A stretch of DNA of 64,000 nt from NCBI RefSeq assembly GCF_016056375.1, contig NZ_JAEDAE010000008.1, positions 1-64,000 on the forward strand, in the 5' to 3' direction. The DNA is from Hymenobacter negativus. GTDB taxonomy: Bacteria > Bacteroidota > Bacteroidia > Cytophagales > Hymenobacteraceae. A program made the translations under genes and the position numbers. Under the pieces are notes generated by a model. That model was not told the DNA's origin. It did no database searches and saw only the letters and a list, made by a program, of their open reading frames with translations. Positions 17,571 through 26,126 of this stretch are shown piece after piece. How positions within the stretch are numbered: position 1 is the stretch's first letter; every line of letters begins with the position of its first letter.

Positions 17571-17592
17571 GCCCCACCGGTGGGGCTTTTTG
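17571..17592 (+). terminator. Terminator after tandem family member 2
   Basis: GCCCCACC / GGTGGGGC stem at 17571-17586 with almost no loop, then TTTTT. Confidence 0.65.
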
Positions 17593-17604
17593 CTGCAGCA
17601 GGGT

Positions 17605-17620
17605 TTGGCATCTTCCTTGT
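17605..17620 (+). promoter_or_regulatory. Weak sigma-54-like element before family member 3
   Basis: TTGGCATCTTCCTTGT has the same 10-base spacing between the TGG and TTG blocks as the element at 16177, but the -12 GC is GT. It ends 43 nt before the ATG at 17664. Its value lies in matching the element before member 1. Confidence 0.35.
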
Positions 17621-17663
17621 GAACAGAGACGTATTACCTTATCGTTTTATTTTGTAAAAAGCC

Positions 17664-18158
17664 ATGAATTTCCTCCCTAAAACCCTGTGCGTGGCGCTGG
17701 TCAGCTTGTTTGCGCTGGCTATGGCCCCGGCCGCCAAAGCCCAGGTCAACGTGAACGTGAACGTAGGCCAGCCCGCCTGGGGGCCGCCCGTACCTCAGGG
17801 CACGCAGTTCTATTACATCCCCGAAATCGACGGCTACTACGACCTGTATGCCCAGCAGTACATCGTGTTTCGCAACGGCCAATGGGTACCCGTAGCCGTA
17901 ATGGATGGCTACGACCCCTACCAGTTCCACCCCGTTGTGCTCGACTACCGGGGCCGTGAGCCCTGGGTGTACGTGGGCGCGCACCGCGACCGCTACCCCC
18001 GCCGCGTAGTGGTGGTGCAGCCCCGGCCGGTCATTGTGCGCCAGCACGGTTTGCCCCCCGGCCAGGCCAAAAAGCTCTACCGGGAAGGCTACCGTGAAGG
18101 CCGGCAAGATGACCGCGGCCACGGCAATGGCCACGGGCGTGGCCATGGACGCGACTAA
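17664..18158 (+). CDS. Exported protein, tandem family member 3
   Basis: A 164-residue exported protein with a signal peptide ending near AKA. Its core is nearly the same as member 1 (VGQPAWGPPVPQGTQFYYIP, EIDGYYDLYAQQYIVFRNGQ, MDGYDPYQFHPVVLDYRG). It then has a basic segment (HRDRYPRRVVVVQPRP), LPPGQAKKLYREGYREG as in member 2, and a short Gly/His/Arg/Asp tail. It thus combines features of members 1 and 2, as expected for tandem duplication followed by tail divergence. Function unknown. Confidence 0.82.
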   Translation: MNFLPKTLCVALVSLFALAMAPAAKAQVNVNVNVGQPAWGPPVPQGTQFYYIPEIDGYYDLYAQQYIVFRNGQWVPVAVMDGYDPYQFHPVVLDYRGREPWVYVGAHRDRYPRRVVVVQPRPVIVRQHGLPPGQAKKLYREGYREGRQDDRGHGNGHGRGHGRD

Positions 18159-18182
18159 GCGAATTTTTATTCACTGAAAACT

Positions 18183-18215
18183 AAAAAAGGCTGCCCGCAC
18201 GGGTAGCCTTTTTTA
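18183..18215. terminator. Bidirectional terminator
   Basis: Stem AAAAAAGGCTGCCC with GGGTAGCCTTTTTT (one mismatch) and a GCAC loop, between convergent genes. Confidence 0.75.
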
Positions 18216-18230
18216 GTTGAAATCTCAGCT

Positions 18231-19868
18231 TCACCCAGCACTTCCGGCCAGCGCGGCCCAATCGGTTTCGGGGCTGATGCCAGTTGGGCTGGGCATCTTA
18301 TTTTGGCTGAACAACTCCGTAATGTAAAGCATGGCCGTATCGCGACCCATGCCAGCCACGGCCGTAATTTTGCCCGCCAGCACGTAAAAAGCCAGGAAAT
18401 CCTGCTTCGCCACTTCGCCGTGGTAGAGGATGGCGTCCCAGTGCTCGGCGTGGCCTGCGTAGCGCAGGCTCTTGCCATACTGCTGCGTCCAGAAGAAGGG
18501 GGCGGCGGTGAATTCCTGTTGCTGGCCCAGCATGTTACGGGCGGCTATCTGGCCGTGCTGCTGGGCCAGGCGCCAGTGCTCAATGCGCGTGGGCGCGCCA
18601 GCGGCGGCTAGCGGGAAGCGGGCGATATCGCCGGCGGCGTACACGTTTTTGGCGGCCCGCAGCTGCGCATCAACGGGCAAGCTGCCGTCTTTTCCCAAGG
18701 CGAAAACATCCTTGAGGAAATCGGTGGCCGGGCGCACGCCCACGCCCAGCACCACGGCCTCGGCGGGAAGGATTTGGCCCGTTTTCAACTGCACGCCGCT
18801 CACGGAGCCGCCTTCGCCCAGCAGGGCCGTTACCTCGGCTTCGACTTCAAACTTCACGCCTTTTCCCTCGTGCAACTGGCGGAACATTTGCCCGATTTCC
18901 GGCCCCAGCACCCGCTCAAATGGCACTTTATCCTGCGCCACCACGGTCACCTGCCGCGTTTCGCTGATGAGGCTACTCGCCGCTTCCATCCCAATAAAGC
19001 TGGAGCCGATGACGACGACCTGCTTCGCGTCTTTGGTGGCTTTCAGGATGGCATCCGCGTCGGCCCGGGTGCGGAGGGTATGCACGCCGGCCAGGTCGTG
19101 GCCCGGCAGTTTGGGGAGTTTGTTAGGCGTGCCGCCGAGGGCCAGCAGCAACTGGTCGTAGCGCAGCGGCGGGCGGTTTTCAAGCTGGACTTCCTGCCGG
19201 TCCACATCCAGGCCGGTGGCGCGGGTATTTAGCAGCAGCTCAATGCGCTGCTGCTGGTAGAAATCCGGCTGACGCAGGGGCAGCGCGGCCGGCTGGGCCT
19301 TGCCCGCTAGGTAAGCTTTGCTGAGCTTGGTGCGGTCGTAAGGCGCATTTTCATCGGCCGAAATCAATACCAGTCGGCCCTGAAAGCCTTCCCTGCGCAA
19401 CGCTTGAGCCGCAAACTGGCCCGCTGCCCCGCCGCCGATGATGACGAACGTGCGCGCATCGGCCGGGGCCGGAGCAGCGGGCGCGGGCGGAGTGCCGCCC
19501 ACTTCGGCGGTAGGCGTTGCGTCGGGCTTATCAGTGCTGGCGGGTGGGCTTTCCGGCAGTTGCACCAGAATGCGGCCGCCGGCCTCGCGCACAGCAAAAG
19601 TGGGCAGGTCGTCGAGGGCCGGCGGCTCGCAGAGGTGGCCGTTTTCAACCTTGAAGCAGGCGTGGTGCCAAGGGCAAATCAGCTTCCCTCTTACCACGTT
19701 GCCCTTTTCCAGCGGCGCGCCGTAGTGCGGGCAGTGCGCGGCCAAGGCACGCACCTGGCCCTGCTGGCGGGTGAGCAGCACCGGTGGGCCATCGTTGGGC
19801 GTGGGAAAGGCTTTGAGGCCGCCCTCGGGCAGGCTGGCGGAGTCGGTGAGGTCGATTTCGGGAAGCAT
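18231..19868 (-). CDS. Rieske ferredoxin-FAD/NAD(P)H oxidoreductase fusion, AIF-like
   Basis: A 545-residue fusion. The N-terminal Rieske [2Fe-2S] domain (1-105) has both cluster ligand pairs, CPH at 46-48 and CPWH at 65-68. A Pro/Ala/Thr linker (about 110-150) leads to a pyridine-nucleotide-disulphide reductase domain: FAD loop VIIGGGAAGQFAAQALRREG, PYDRTKLSKAYLAG, NAD loop VVVIGSSFIGMEAASSL, and the second FAD motif VYAAGDIARFP. This is the layout of AIFM3-like proteins and of ferredoxin reductases of dioxygenase systems. No oxygenase is nearby, so the electron acceptor is unknown. The ATG at 19868 is preferred to a TTG at 19898. Confidence 0.9.
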   Translation of the reverse strand: MLPEIDLTDSASLPEGGLKAFPTPNDGPPVLLTRQQGQVRALAAHCPHYGAPLEKGNVVRGKLICPWHHACFKVENGHLCEPPALDDLPTFAVREAGGRILVQLPESPPASTDKPDATPTAEVGGTPPAPAAPAPADARTFVIIGGGAAGQFAAQALRREGFQGRLVLISADENAPYDRTKLSKAYLAGKAQPAALPLRQPDFYQQQRIELLLNTRATGLDVDRQEVQLENRPPLRYDQLLLALGGTPNKLPKLPGHDLAGVHTLRTRADADAILKATKDAKQVVVIGSSFIGMEAASSLISETRQVTVVAQDKVPFERVLGPEIGQMFRQLHEGKGVKFEVEAEVTALLGEGGSVSGVQLKTGQILPAEAVVLGVGVRPATDFLKDVFALGKDGSLPVDAQLRAAKNVYAAGDIARFPLAAAGAPTRIEHWRLAQQHGQIAARNMLGQQQEFTAAPFFWTQQYGKSLRYAGHAEHWDAILYHGEVAKQDFLAFYVLAGKITAVAGMGRDTAMLYITELFSQNKMPSPTGISPETDWAALAGSAG

Positions 19869-19933
19869 ACGCGGCAAAGGGTTGGTGCCAGGTAGCAACG
19901 GGCTGCGGGCTGGTGGGGTTAATAATGCACAAA

Positions 19934-19960
19934 AAAAGCGACCCCGGTGGAGTCGCTTTT
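19934..19960 (-). terminator. Terminator after asnS
   Basis: Stem AAAAGCGAC / GTCGCTTTT with a 9-nt loop, followed on the minus strand by a T run. Confidence 0.7.
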
Positions 19961-19989
19961 CTGCAATTCAATACCCGTAAGCACCGGGC

Positions 19990-21384
19990 TTAGAACGCCG
20001 CGTTCTTGGGGTAGCGCGGGAAGGGAATCACGTCGCGGATGTTGCTCATGCCGGTCACGAACAGCACCAGACGCTCGAAGCCCAGGCCGAAGCCGGCGTG
20101 CGGGGCGCTGCCGAAGCGGCGCGTGTCGAGGTACCAGTCGAGGTCTTCGGCGGGCACGTGCATCTCGGCCATGCGGGTGGTGAGCTTGGTGTAGTCCTCC
20201 TCGCGCTGCGAGCCGCCGATGATTTCACCGATGCCGGGAAACAGCACGTCCATGGCGCGCACGGTGCGGCCGTCGTCGTCCAGCTTCATGTAGAAAGCCT
20301 TGATATCCTTCGGGTAGTTGGTTAGGATGACGGGCTTTTTGAAGTGTTTCTCCACCAGGTACCGCTCGTGCTCCGACTGCAAATCGGTGCCCCAGTCAAC
20401 TGGGAATTCGAACTTCTGCTTGGCCGATTTCAGGATTTCCACGGCCTCGGTGTAGGTGAGGCGCTGGAAGGCATTGTCCACCACGAAATTGAGGCGCGAG
20501 AGCAGCTCCTTGTCGTACTGCTCGTTGAGGAAGGCGAGGTCGTCGGCGCAGTTGGCCAGGGCATAGCGCACCAGGCTTTGGAGGAAGTCCTCGGCCAGGT
20601 CCATGTTTTCTTCGAGCTCGTTGAAGGCTACTTCGGGCTCAATCATCCAGAACTCGGCCAAGTGACGGGCGGTGTTGGAGTTTTCGGCCCGGAACGTGGG
20701 GCCGAAGGTATAGATGCTGCCCAGCGCCATGGCGGCCAGTTCGCCTTCGAGCTGGCCCGACACGGTGAGATTGGTCTGCTTGCCGAAGAAGTCCTGGGTG
20801 AAGTCCACGGAGCCATCCTCGGTGCGAGGCGGGTGCTCGGGGGGCAGCGTGGTCACGCGGAACATCTGACCCGCGCCCTCGGCATCGGAACCGGTGATGA
20901 TGGGCGTGTGCACGTAGTAGAAGCCGTGGTCGTTGAAATACTGATGCACGGCGAAGGCCAGCGCGTGCCGGATGCGCAGCACCGCGCCAAACGTGTTGGT
21001 GCGCGGGCGCAGGTGGGCGATGTCGCGCAGGTGCTCCAGCGAAGTGGCTTTCTTTTGTAGCGGGTAGGCTTCGGCATCGGCCGCGCCCAGAACGGTGACT
21101 TCGGTAGCCTGGATTTCCACGGCCTGGCCTTTGCCCTGCGAGGCCACCAGTTTGCCACGGATGGCCACAGCGGCGCCGTTGCTCACGTCTTTGAGGCTTT
21201 CCTCGGGGAAATTCCCGGCATCGGCCACGGCCTGGATGGTGTGGATGGTGGAGCCGTCGTTCACGATGATGAACTGCACGTACTTGTTGCCGCGGCGGGA
21301 GCGAACCCAGCCTTTGACGAGAACTTCGCGGTCAAGGTCCTGGCTGGCCAGGAGCTCTTTGACGGTGGACCGTTTGAGGGACAT
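19990..21384 (-). CDS. asnS: Asparaginyl-tRNA synthetase
   Basis: A class IIb aminoacyl-tRNA synthetase that charges tRNA-Asn; 464 residues, the usual length. The N-terminal OB-fold anticodon-binding domain ([19 protein letters not shown]) is followed by the catalytic domain: [56 protein letters not shown] (motif 2), and motif 3 [17 protein letters not shown]. The start [12 protein letters not shown] matches the family N-terminus. A near-consensus promoter box lies 26 nt upstream. It is divergent from rpoN. Confidence 0.97.
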   Translation of the reverse strand: MSLKRSTVKELLASQDLDREVLVKGWVRSRRGNKYVQFIIVNDGSTIHTIQAVADAGNFPEESLKDVSNGAAVAIRGKLVASQGKGQAVEIQATEVTVLGAADAEAYPLQKKATSLEHLRDIAHLRPRTNTFGAVLRIRHALAFAVHQYFNDHGFYYVHTPIITGSDAEGAGQMFRVTTLPPEHPPRTEDGSVDFTQDFFGKQTNLTVSGQLEGELAAMALGSIYTFGPTFRAENSNTARHLAEFWMIEPEVAFNELEENMDLAEDFLQSLVRYALANCADDLAFLNEQYDKELLSRLNFVVDNAFQRLTYTEAVEILKSAKQKFEFPVDWGTDLQSEHERYLVEKHFKKPVILTNYPKDIKAFYMKLDDDGRTVRAMDVLFPGIGEIIGGSQREEDYTKLTTRMAEMHVPAEDLDWYLDTRRFGSAPHAGFGLGFERLVLFVTGMSNIRDVIPFPRYPKNAAF

Positions 21385-21410
21385 AACTTGCGGGGAAGCG
21401 GATGAATCGG

Positions 21411-21418
21411 CAAAGGTA
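21411..21418 (-). promoter_or_regulatory. -7 promoter element for asnS
   Basis: TACCTTTG, an exact TAnnTTTG match, on the minus strand 26 nt before the asnS ATG. Confidence 0.6.
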
Positions 21419-21525
21419 GGCCGATTAGGCGGTAGCACGGAACGCCGTGCGGACTTTGTAAGGCGGGCCACACCAACTTTTCATGCCAAACTTTAGTAAA
21501 ATTGACCTCCGCCGCCCGCTTTCCG

Positions 21526-21533
21526 TACTTTCG
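21526..21533 (+). promoter_or_regulatory. -7 promoter element for rpoN, almost touching the ATG
   Basis: TACTTTCG, one mismatch to TAnnTTTG, with TTG at 21502-21504 as a possible -33 element 21 nt upstream. Only 5 nt separate the box from the rpoN ATG, so the transcript would begin about at the start codon. Confidence 0.5.
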
Positions 21534-21538
21534 TTATT

Positions 21539-23125
21539 ATGCAACGCCTCGACTTAAAACAGCTCCTTTCGCAAAAGCTTAGCCCGCAGCAGATTCAATT
21601 TATCAAGCTGCTGCAAATCCCGACGGCGGAGCTGGAGACGCGCATCAAGGAGGAGATGGAGGTGAACCCGGCGCTGGAAGAAGACGAGCCCGACGACGCC
21701 GAAGAGCTGGACCGCGACGATGAAGACTCGGACGACGACGACCCGGACGCCAGTCTCGACAACGACGAAAACACGCTGGATGAGGACTTTGACGACCGCG
21801 GCAGCAACGATGAGGAAACGGCCGAAGAAATGCCTGAGCCCGACCTGGCGGCCAAAGAAGACCTGGCCTCGACCGACGACTCCCCCGACAACACCGACCT
21901 CGACCTGAGCGACTACCTGAACGACGACGAAATAGCGGGCTACAAGATGCAGGGCGACGGCCCCGGCGAGGAAGAAGAGCGCGACACGCCCTTGGCCGAC
22001 ACCAGCGGCTCGCTCCTGGATTCGCTGCTCGACCAGCTGCATTTTGCCGATTTGGACGAGCGGCAGGAGGCCATCGGTCAGCAGCTCATCGGCTCGATTG
22101 ACGGCGACGGCTATATCCGGCGCGACCTCTCGGCCATTGCCAACGACCTGGCCTTTAGTCAGAACCTGGAAGTGACCGTGCCCGAGATTGAGGCCGTGCT
22201 GCGCGTGGTGCAGCAGTTCGACCCGCCCGGCATTGCCGCCCGCGACCTGCCCGAGTGCTTGCTGCTACAGCTAGAGCGCCGCCCGCAGGACGAAAACACG
22301 GTGAACGCCGAGCGCATTCTTACCGACACGTTTGAGGAGTTCAGCAAGAAGCACTACCCGCGCATTCAGCAAAAGCTGGACCTGGAAGACGACGAGCTAA
22401 AAGAGGCCATTAACCTCATTCTCAAGCTGAACCCTAAACCGGGCGGCAGCGGCCCCAGCGGCCTGGGCAAGACGCAGTACCTGATGCCGGACTTCATCCT
22501 GACCAACGACAACGGCGTCTTCAACCTGACCCTGAACGCCCGCAACGCCCCCGAGCTGCGCGTGAGCCCGGCCTATACCGAGATGTTCCGGACCTACGAC
22601 AAGGCGGCCAAGAAGGACACCAAAATGAAGGAGGCCGTGACCTTTGTGAAGCAGAAGCTGGACTCGGCCAAGTGGTTTATCGACGCTATCCGGCAGCGGC
22701 AGAACACGCTGCTGCGCACCATGAACGCCATTGTGGAGCTGCAGCGCGACTTCTTTGCCGAGGGCGACGAAGGCAAGCTCAAGCCGATGATTCTGAAGGA
22801 CATTGCCACCCGCATTGGCATGGACATTTCGACAGTGAGCCGGGTGGCGAACTCGAAATCCATCCAGACGGAGTTCGGGATTTATCCCTTGAAATACTTT
22901 TTCTCCGAGGGCATTGCCACCGATTCGGGCGAGGACGCCAGCAGCCGCGAGGTGAAAAGCATTTTGAAAGACCTCATTGGCAAGGAAAGCAAAGAGCGGC
23001 CGCTAAGCGACGACAAGCTGGAAAAAATGCTTAATGCGCGGGGCTACAACATTGCCCGCCGCACGGTGGCCAAGTACCGCGAACAGCTGAACATTCCGGT
23101 GGCCAGACTGCGCAAGGAGCTGTAA
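21539..23125 (+). CDS. rpoN: RNA polymerase sigma-54 factor
   Basis: Sigma-54 directs polymerase to -24/-12 promoters and needs an ATP-dependent enhancer-binding activator. The 528-residue product starts with the Gln/Leu-rich region I (LKQLLSQKLSPQQIQFIKLLQIP). A long, very acidic region II (about 40-150) follows. Then come the core-binding domain, the HTH (ATRIGMDISTVSRVANSKSI) and the RpoN box (ARRTVAKYREQLNIPVARLRKEL). All key parts are intact. No sigma-54 activator gene is in the window. One strong and one weak -24/-12 element lie upstream of the Tyr-rich genes at 16252 and 17664. Confidence 0.96.
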   Translation: MQRLDLKQLLSQKLSPQQIQFIKLLQIPTAELETRIKEEMEVNPALEEDEPDDAEELDRDDEDSDDDDPDASLDNDENTLDEDFDDRGSNDEETAEEMPEPDLAAKEDLASTDDSPDNTDLDLSDYLNDDEIAGYKMQGDGPGEEEERDTPLADTSGSLLDSLLDQLHFADLDERQEAIGQQLIGSIDGDGYIRRDLSAIANDLAFSQNLEVTVPEIEAVLRVVQQFDPPGIAARDLPECLLLQLERRPQDENTVNAERILTDTFEEFSKKHYPRIQQKLDLEDDELKEAINLILKLNPKPGGSGPSGLGKTQYLMPDFILTNDNGVFNLTLNARNAPELRVSPAYTEMFRTYDKAAKKDTKMKEAVTFVKQKLDSAKWFIDAIRQRQNTLLRTMNAIVELQRDFFAEGDEGKLKPMILKDIATRIGMDISTVSRVANSKSIQTEFGIYPLKYFFSEGIATDSGEDASSREVKSILKDLIGKESKERPLSDDKLEKMLNARGYNIARRTVAKYREQLNIPVARLRKEL

Positions 23126-23269
23126 GCCACCGCCAGCCTGTGGGCAAAACTGTCAGTTGAGAGAGTAGAAAAGGCGAGTTGCTGTACCTTTCCGGTAAAG
23201 ATTGGGTTTCCGTGCCCGGACGGCAGTGCATTGCCGGATGCGGCGGCCCTTCTTCTGCTCTCCTGACCC

Positions 23270-26059
23270 ATGAAAACCGAACTTCCCAACGACCCGGCCG
23301 AATTGCGCGCCCTGCTGCTGGCCGAGCGCGCCCGCCGCGAGCAGGCCGAGGCCACGGTTGAGCAGCTGCGCTTTGCCAGCCGCATGCCCGAGCTCAACCC
23401 CAATCCCGTGCTGCGCGTGAGCGCCACCGGCCAGCTGCTGATGGCCAACCCCGCCGCCGGGTTGTTGGCCGAGGAAATGCGGGGCACCGGCCCTTCGCGG
23501 ATACGGCCGCAGCTGGTGAACGCCGCCGTGCAGTGCCTGCGCACCGGCGAACTAGCGCAGCAGGAAATAGTGGCCAACGACCAGAACTACCTGCTCTTCG
23601 CGGTGCCGGTGGTGGAGGAGGGTTGTGCCATGCTTTACCTCACCGACATTACGGCGCAGCGGCAGGCCAAACAGCAAATGCGGGAGCAATTTGCCTTCTA
23701 CGAGTCCATCATGGCCCACCTGCCGGCCGTGGTGACGGTGCTCGACCCCGACCAGCGCTACCGCTACGTGAACGCCTACGCCGAACCCGACGCGGACCAG
23801 CGCCAGGCCCGCATCGGCCGCACCTTTGCCGACCATTGCGCCAAGCACGGCCTGCCCGAGGAACTGGCGGCCCGCCGTTACCGCCTGTTTGCGCGCGCCG
23901 TGCAAACCCGAACCACGGTGAGCTGGGAAGAGCGCTGGCCCGATACCGCCGCCGACACCCATCGCAACTGGCTGTGCTACTACCAGCCCGTGTTTGGGAA
24001 CGACGAAGTGCTACACCACGTGATTTGCTACGGCCTCGACATCAGCAACCTGCGCCAGGCTGAGGCCCGCACCCGCGAGAGCGAAGCCGCCGCCGAGGCC
24101 CAGCAGCTATTTACCAACCTGGTGCTCGACCTCAACCCCAACCTCATCTGGGTGCGCGATGCGCAGGGACGCACCGTGTTTGAAAACGGGGAGATGCGCG
24201 CCCAGCGCCGCCACATTGCCGAAGTGGCGGGGGCGGTGTCGATGGAGGCAGCCATGAGCAAGGAAGAAATTCAGGCGGCGGTGCTGGCCGACCAAACGGT
24301 GCTTCATACCGGCCAGCCGCTCACCAGCCTGCTCTCGGTGAAGCTGGCCGACGGCGAGATGCGCTGGTACCAAACCGTGCGCTGCCCGCTGGTACTGCCC
24401 GACGGCACGGCCCAGGTGCTGGGCGTGAGCACGGATATTTCGGCCCTGAAAAACGCCCAGCACGCGGCCGAAGCCGCCGCCACGGCCCGCGAGAACTTCC
24501 TGGCCAACATGAGCCACGAAATCCGCACGCCGCTCAACGGGGTGCTGGGCATGACCAGCCTGCTGGCCAAAACCGGCCTCGACGAACAGCAGCGTAATTA
24601 CACCGCGGTGATTCAGCACTCGGGCCGGCACTTGCTGAACGTGGTGAACGACGTGCTCGACATGGCCAAAATCACTTCCGGCAACCTGGAGCTGGAAAAA
24701 GCGGCCTTCAACCTCTGCGACTCGATGGCCAGCGCCAGCCAGCCCCTGGTGATGCAGGCCGAGGAGAAGGGCATTCGGGTGGTGGGCACCATGCTGCGGG
24801 ATTCATGCCCCCACCCCTGGGTACTGGGCGACTCCTACCGCCTCAACCAGGTGCTCATTAACTTGCTTTCCAATGCCATCAAGTTCACGCCGGTGGGCGG
24901 CACCGTGACAGTGGGCGGTTACTACGTGAGCGAAACCGAGGACACGCTCACCACCGAGTTCCGGGTGACGGACACCGGCATCGGCATTGCCGAAGACAAG
25001 CTGGAAAGCATCTTTAAAGAGTTCACCCAGGCCTATGCCGACACCACGCGGCAGTTTGGAGGCACGGGCCTGGGCCTGAGCATCAGCCGGGCGCTGGTAG
25101 CCCAGATGGGCGGGCAGCTCACGGTGCAGAGCGAGCCCGGCAAGGGCAGCTCCTTCGCCTTCCGCACCACCCTGCCCAAGGCCGATGCCGCTGCCCGGCA
25201 GGCGGCCCTGGCACCGCTGGCACCAGTGCAGGAAGCGGCCGTGCGCGGGGCCCGCGTGCTGTTGGTGGAAGATAACGCCGTGAACCGCGAAGTGGCCCAG
25301 CTGCTGCTGGAGGCCCACGGCGTGACGGTAGACGAGGCCGCCAGCGGCCTCGAAGCCCTGGAGTTGTTCGAAATAAACCGCTACGACGTGGTGCTGATGG
25401 ATATTCAGATGCCCGGCATGAACGGGCTCGAAGCCACGGCCCGCATCCGCGCCCACGCCGATGCGCGGCGAGCGGCCACGCCCATTCTGGCCCTTACGGC
25501 CAACGCCTTCCGGGCCGATGCCGAAAAGTACCACGCCGCCGGCATGAACGACACGCTGCCCAAGCCCTTCGACGAAGCTGAGCTGCTGAGCAAACTGGCC
25601 TCTTTGATTGCCGGAGTACCCGGGCCGCTGGTAGACGTGAAACCCGCCACGGCTGCCCCAGTCGCTACGGCCGCGGTGCCCCCGCTGCCCGCTACTGCAG
25701 CGGCTCCGGGTGCCGTACCCGCCGCTGCACTCTTCGACCTGGCCCTGCTGCACCAAACGGCCCACGGCAATGCCACGTTTATCAACCGGATTCTGACTTC
25801 CTTCCACACCAACACGCCCACCAGCGTGGCCGACCTGCACACCGCCCTGGCCGCCGCCGACTGGGCTGCCGCCGCCGCCGTGGCCCACAAGCTGCGGCCG
25901 TCGCTCAAGCTCATCGGGGCCGGGCAGCTGGGACCGGTGATGGAAGTGCTGGAAAGCAAAACCGGCACCGATGCCGCCCGCCGCGAAGCCGCCGAGGCGC
26001 TAGCGGCCGGCCTCACCGAATTGCTAGCCGTTTTGCCAACGGCAGTGCCCGTGGCCTAA
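23270..26059 (+). CDS. PAS hybrid histidine kinase with receiver and HPt domains
   Basis: A 929-residue cytosolic phosphorelay kinase; no transmembrane segment is visible. A coiled coil (about 8-40) leads to PAS-type sensor regions (about 40-390). The kinase follows with the H-box FLANMSHEIRTPLNGVLG (His 416), N-box NQVLINLLSNAIKFT, and G-boxes DTGIGIAEDKL and GGTGLGLSIS. The receiver domain (about 658-780) has Asp 711 in LMDIQMPGMNG and a conserved LPKPF lysine. An Ala/Pro/Val linker leads to a C-terminal HPt domain with AHKLRPS (His 873). It can thus pass phosphate His-Asp-His within one chain. The final output regulator is not encoded next to it. The signal is unknown. Confidence 0.93.
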   Translation: MKTELPNDPAELRALLLAERARREQAEATVEQLRFASRMPELNPNPVLRVSATGQLLMANPAAGLLAEEMRGTGPSRIRPQLVNAAVQCLRTGELAQQEIVANDQNYLLFAVPVVEEGCAMLYLTDITAQRQAKQQMREQFAFYESIMAHLPAVVTVLDPDQRYRYVNAYAEPDADQRQARIGRTFADHCAKHGLPEELAARRYRLFARAVQTRTTVSWEERWPDTAADTHRNWLCYYQPVFGNDEVLHHVICYGLDISNLRQAEARTRESEAAAEAQQLFTNLVLDLNPNLIWVRDAQGRTVFENGEMRAQRRHIAEVAGAVSMEAAMSKEEIQAAVLADQTVLHTGQPLTSLLSVKLADGEMRWYQTVRCPLVLPDGTAQVLGVSTDISALKNAQHAAEAAATARENFLANMSHEIRTPLNGVLGMTSLLAKTGLDEQQRNYTAVIQHSGRHLLNVVNDVLDMAKITSGNLELEKAAFNLCDSMASASQPLVMQAEEKGIRVVGTMLRDSCPHPWVLGDSYRLNQVLINLLSNAIKFTPVGGTVTVGGYYVSETEDTLTTEFRVTDTGIGIAEDKLESIFKEFTQAYADTTRQFGGTGLGLSISRALVAQMGGQLTVQSEPGKGSSFAFRTTLPKADAAARQAALAPLAPVQEAAVRGARVLLVEDNAVNREVAQLLLEAHGVTVDEAASGLEALELFEINRYDVVLMDIQMPGMNGLEATARIRAHADARRAATPILALTANAFRADAEKYHAAGMNDTLPKPFDEAELLSKLASLIAGVPGPLVDVKPATAAPVATAAVPPLPATAAAPGAVPAAALFDLALLHQTAHGNATFINRILTSFHTNTPTSVADLHTALAAADWAAAAAVAHKLRPSLKLIGAGQLGPVMEVLESKTGTDAARREAAEALAAGLTELLAVLPTAVPVA

Positions 26060-26110
26060 TGCAAACGCCCCTGCTACTTCCGTAGCTGGGCGTTTGCATT
26101 AGGCCACGGG
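26048..26110. repeat. Perfect 23-bp inverted repeat overlapping a stop codon
   Basis: Arms 26048-26070 and 26088-26110 are exact complements. The loop holds a second small stem (GCTAC-ttcc-GTAGC), giving one long hairpin of about 63 nt. The left arm includes the last two codons and TAA of the hybrid kinase gene. No T run follows on either strand, so it is not a standard rho-independent terminator. The neighbour at 26127 converges on it. Confidence 0.85.
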
Positions 26111-26126
26111 CAGGTGCAAAGCAACG

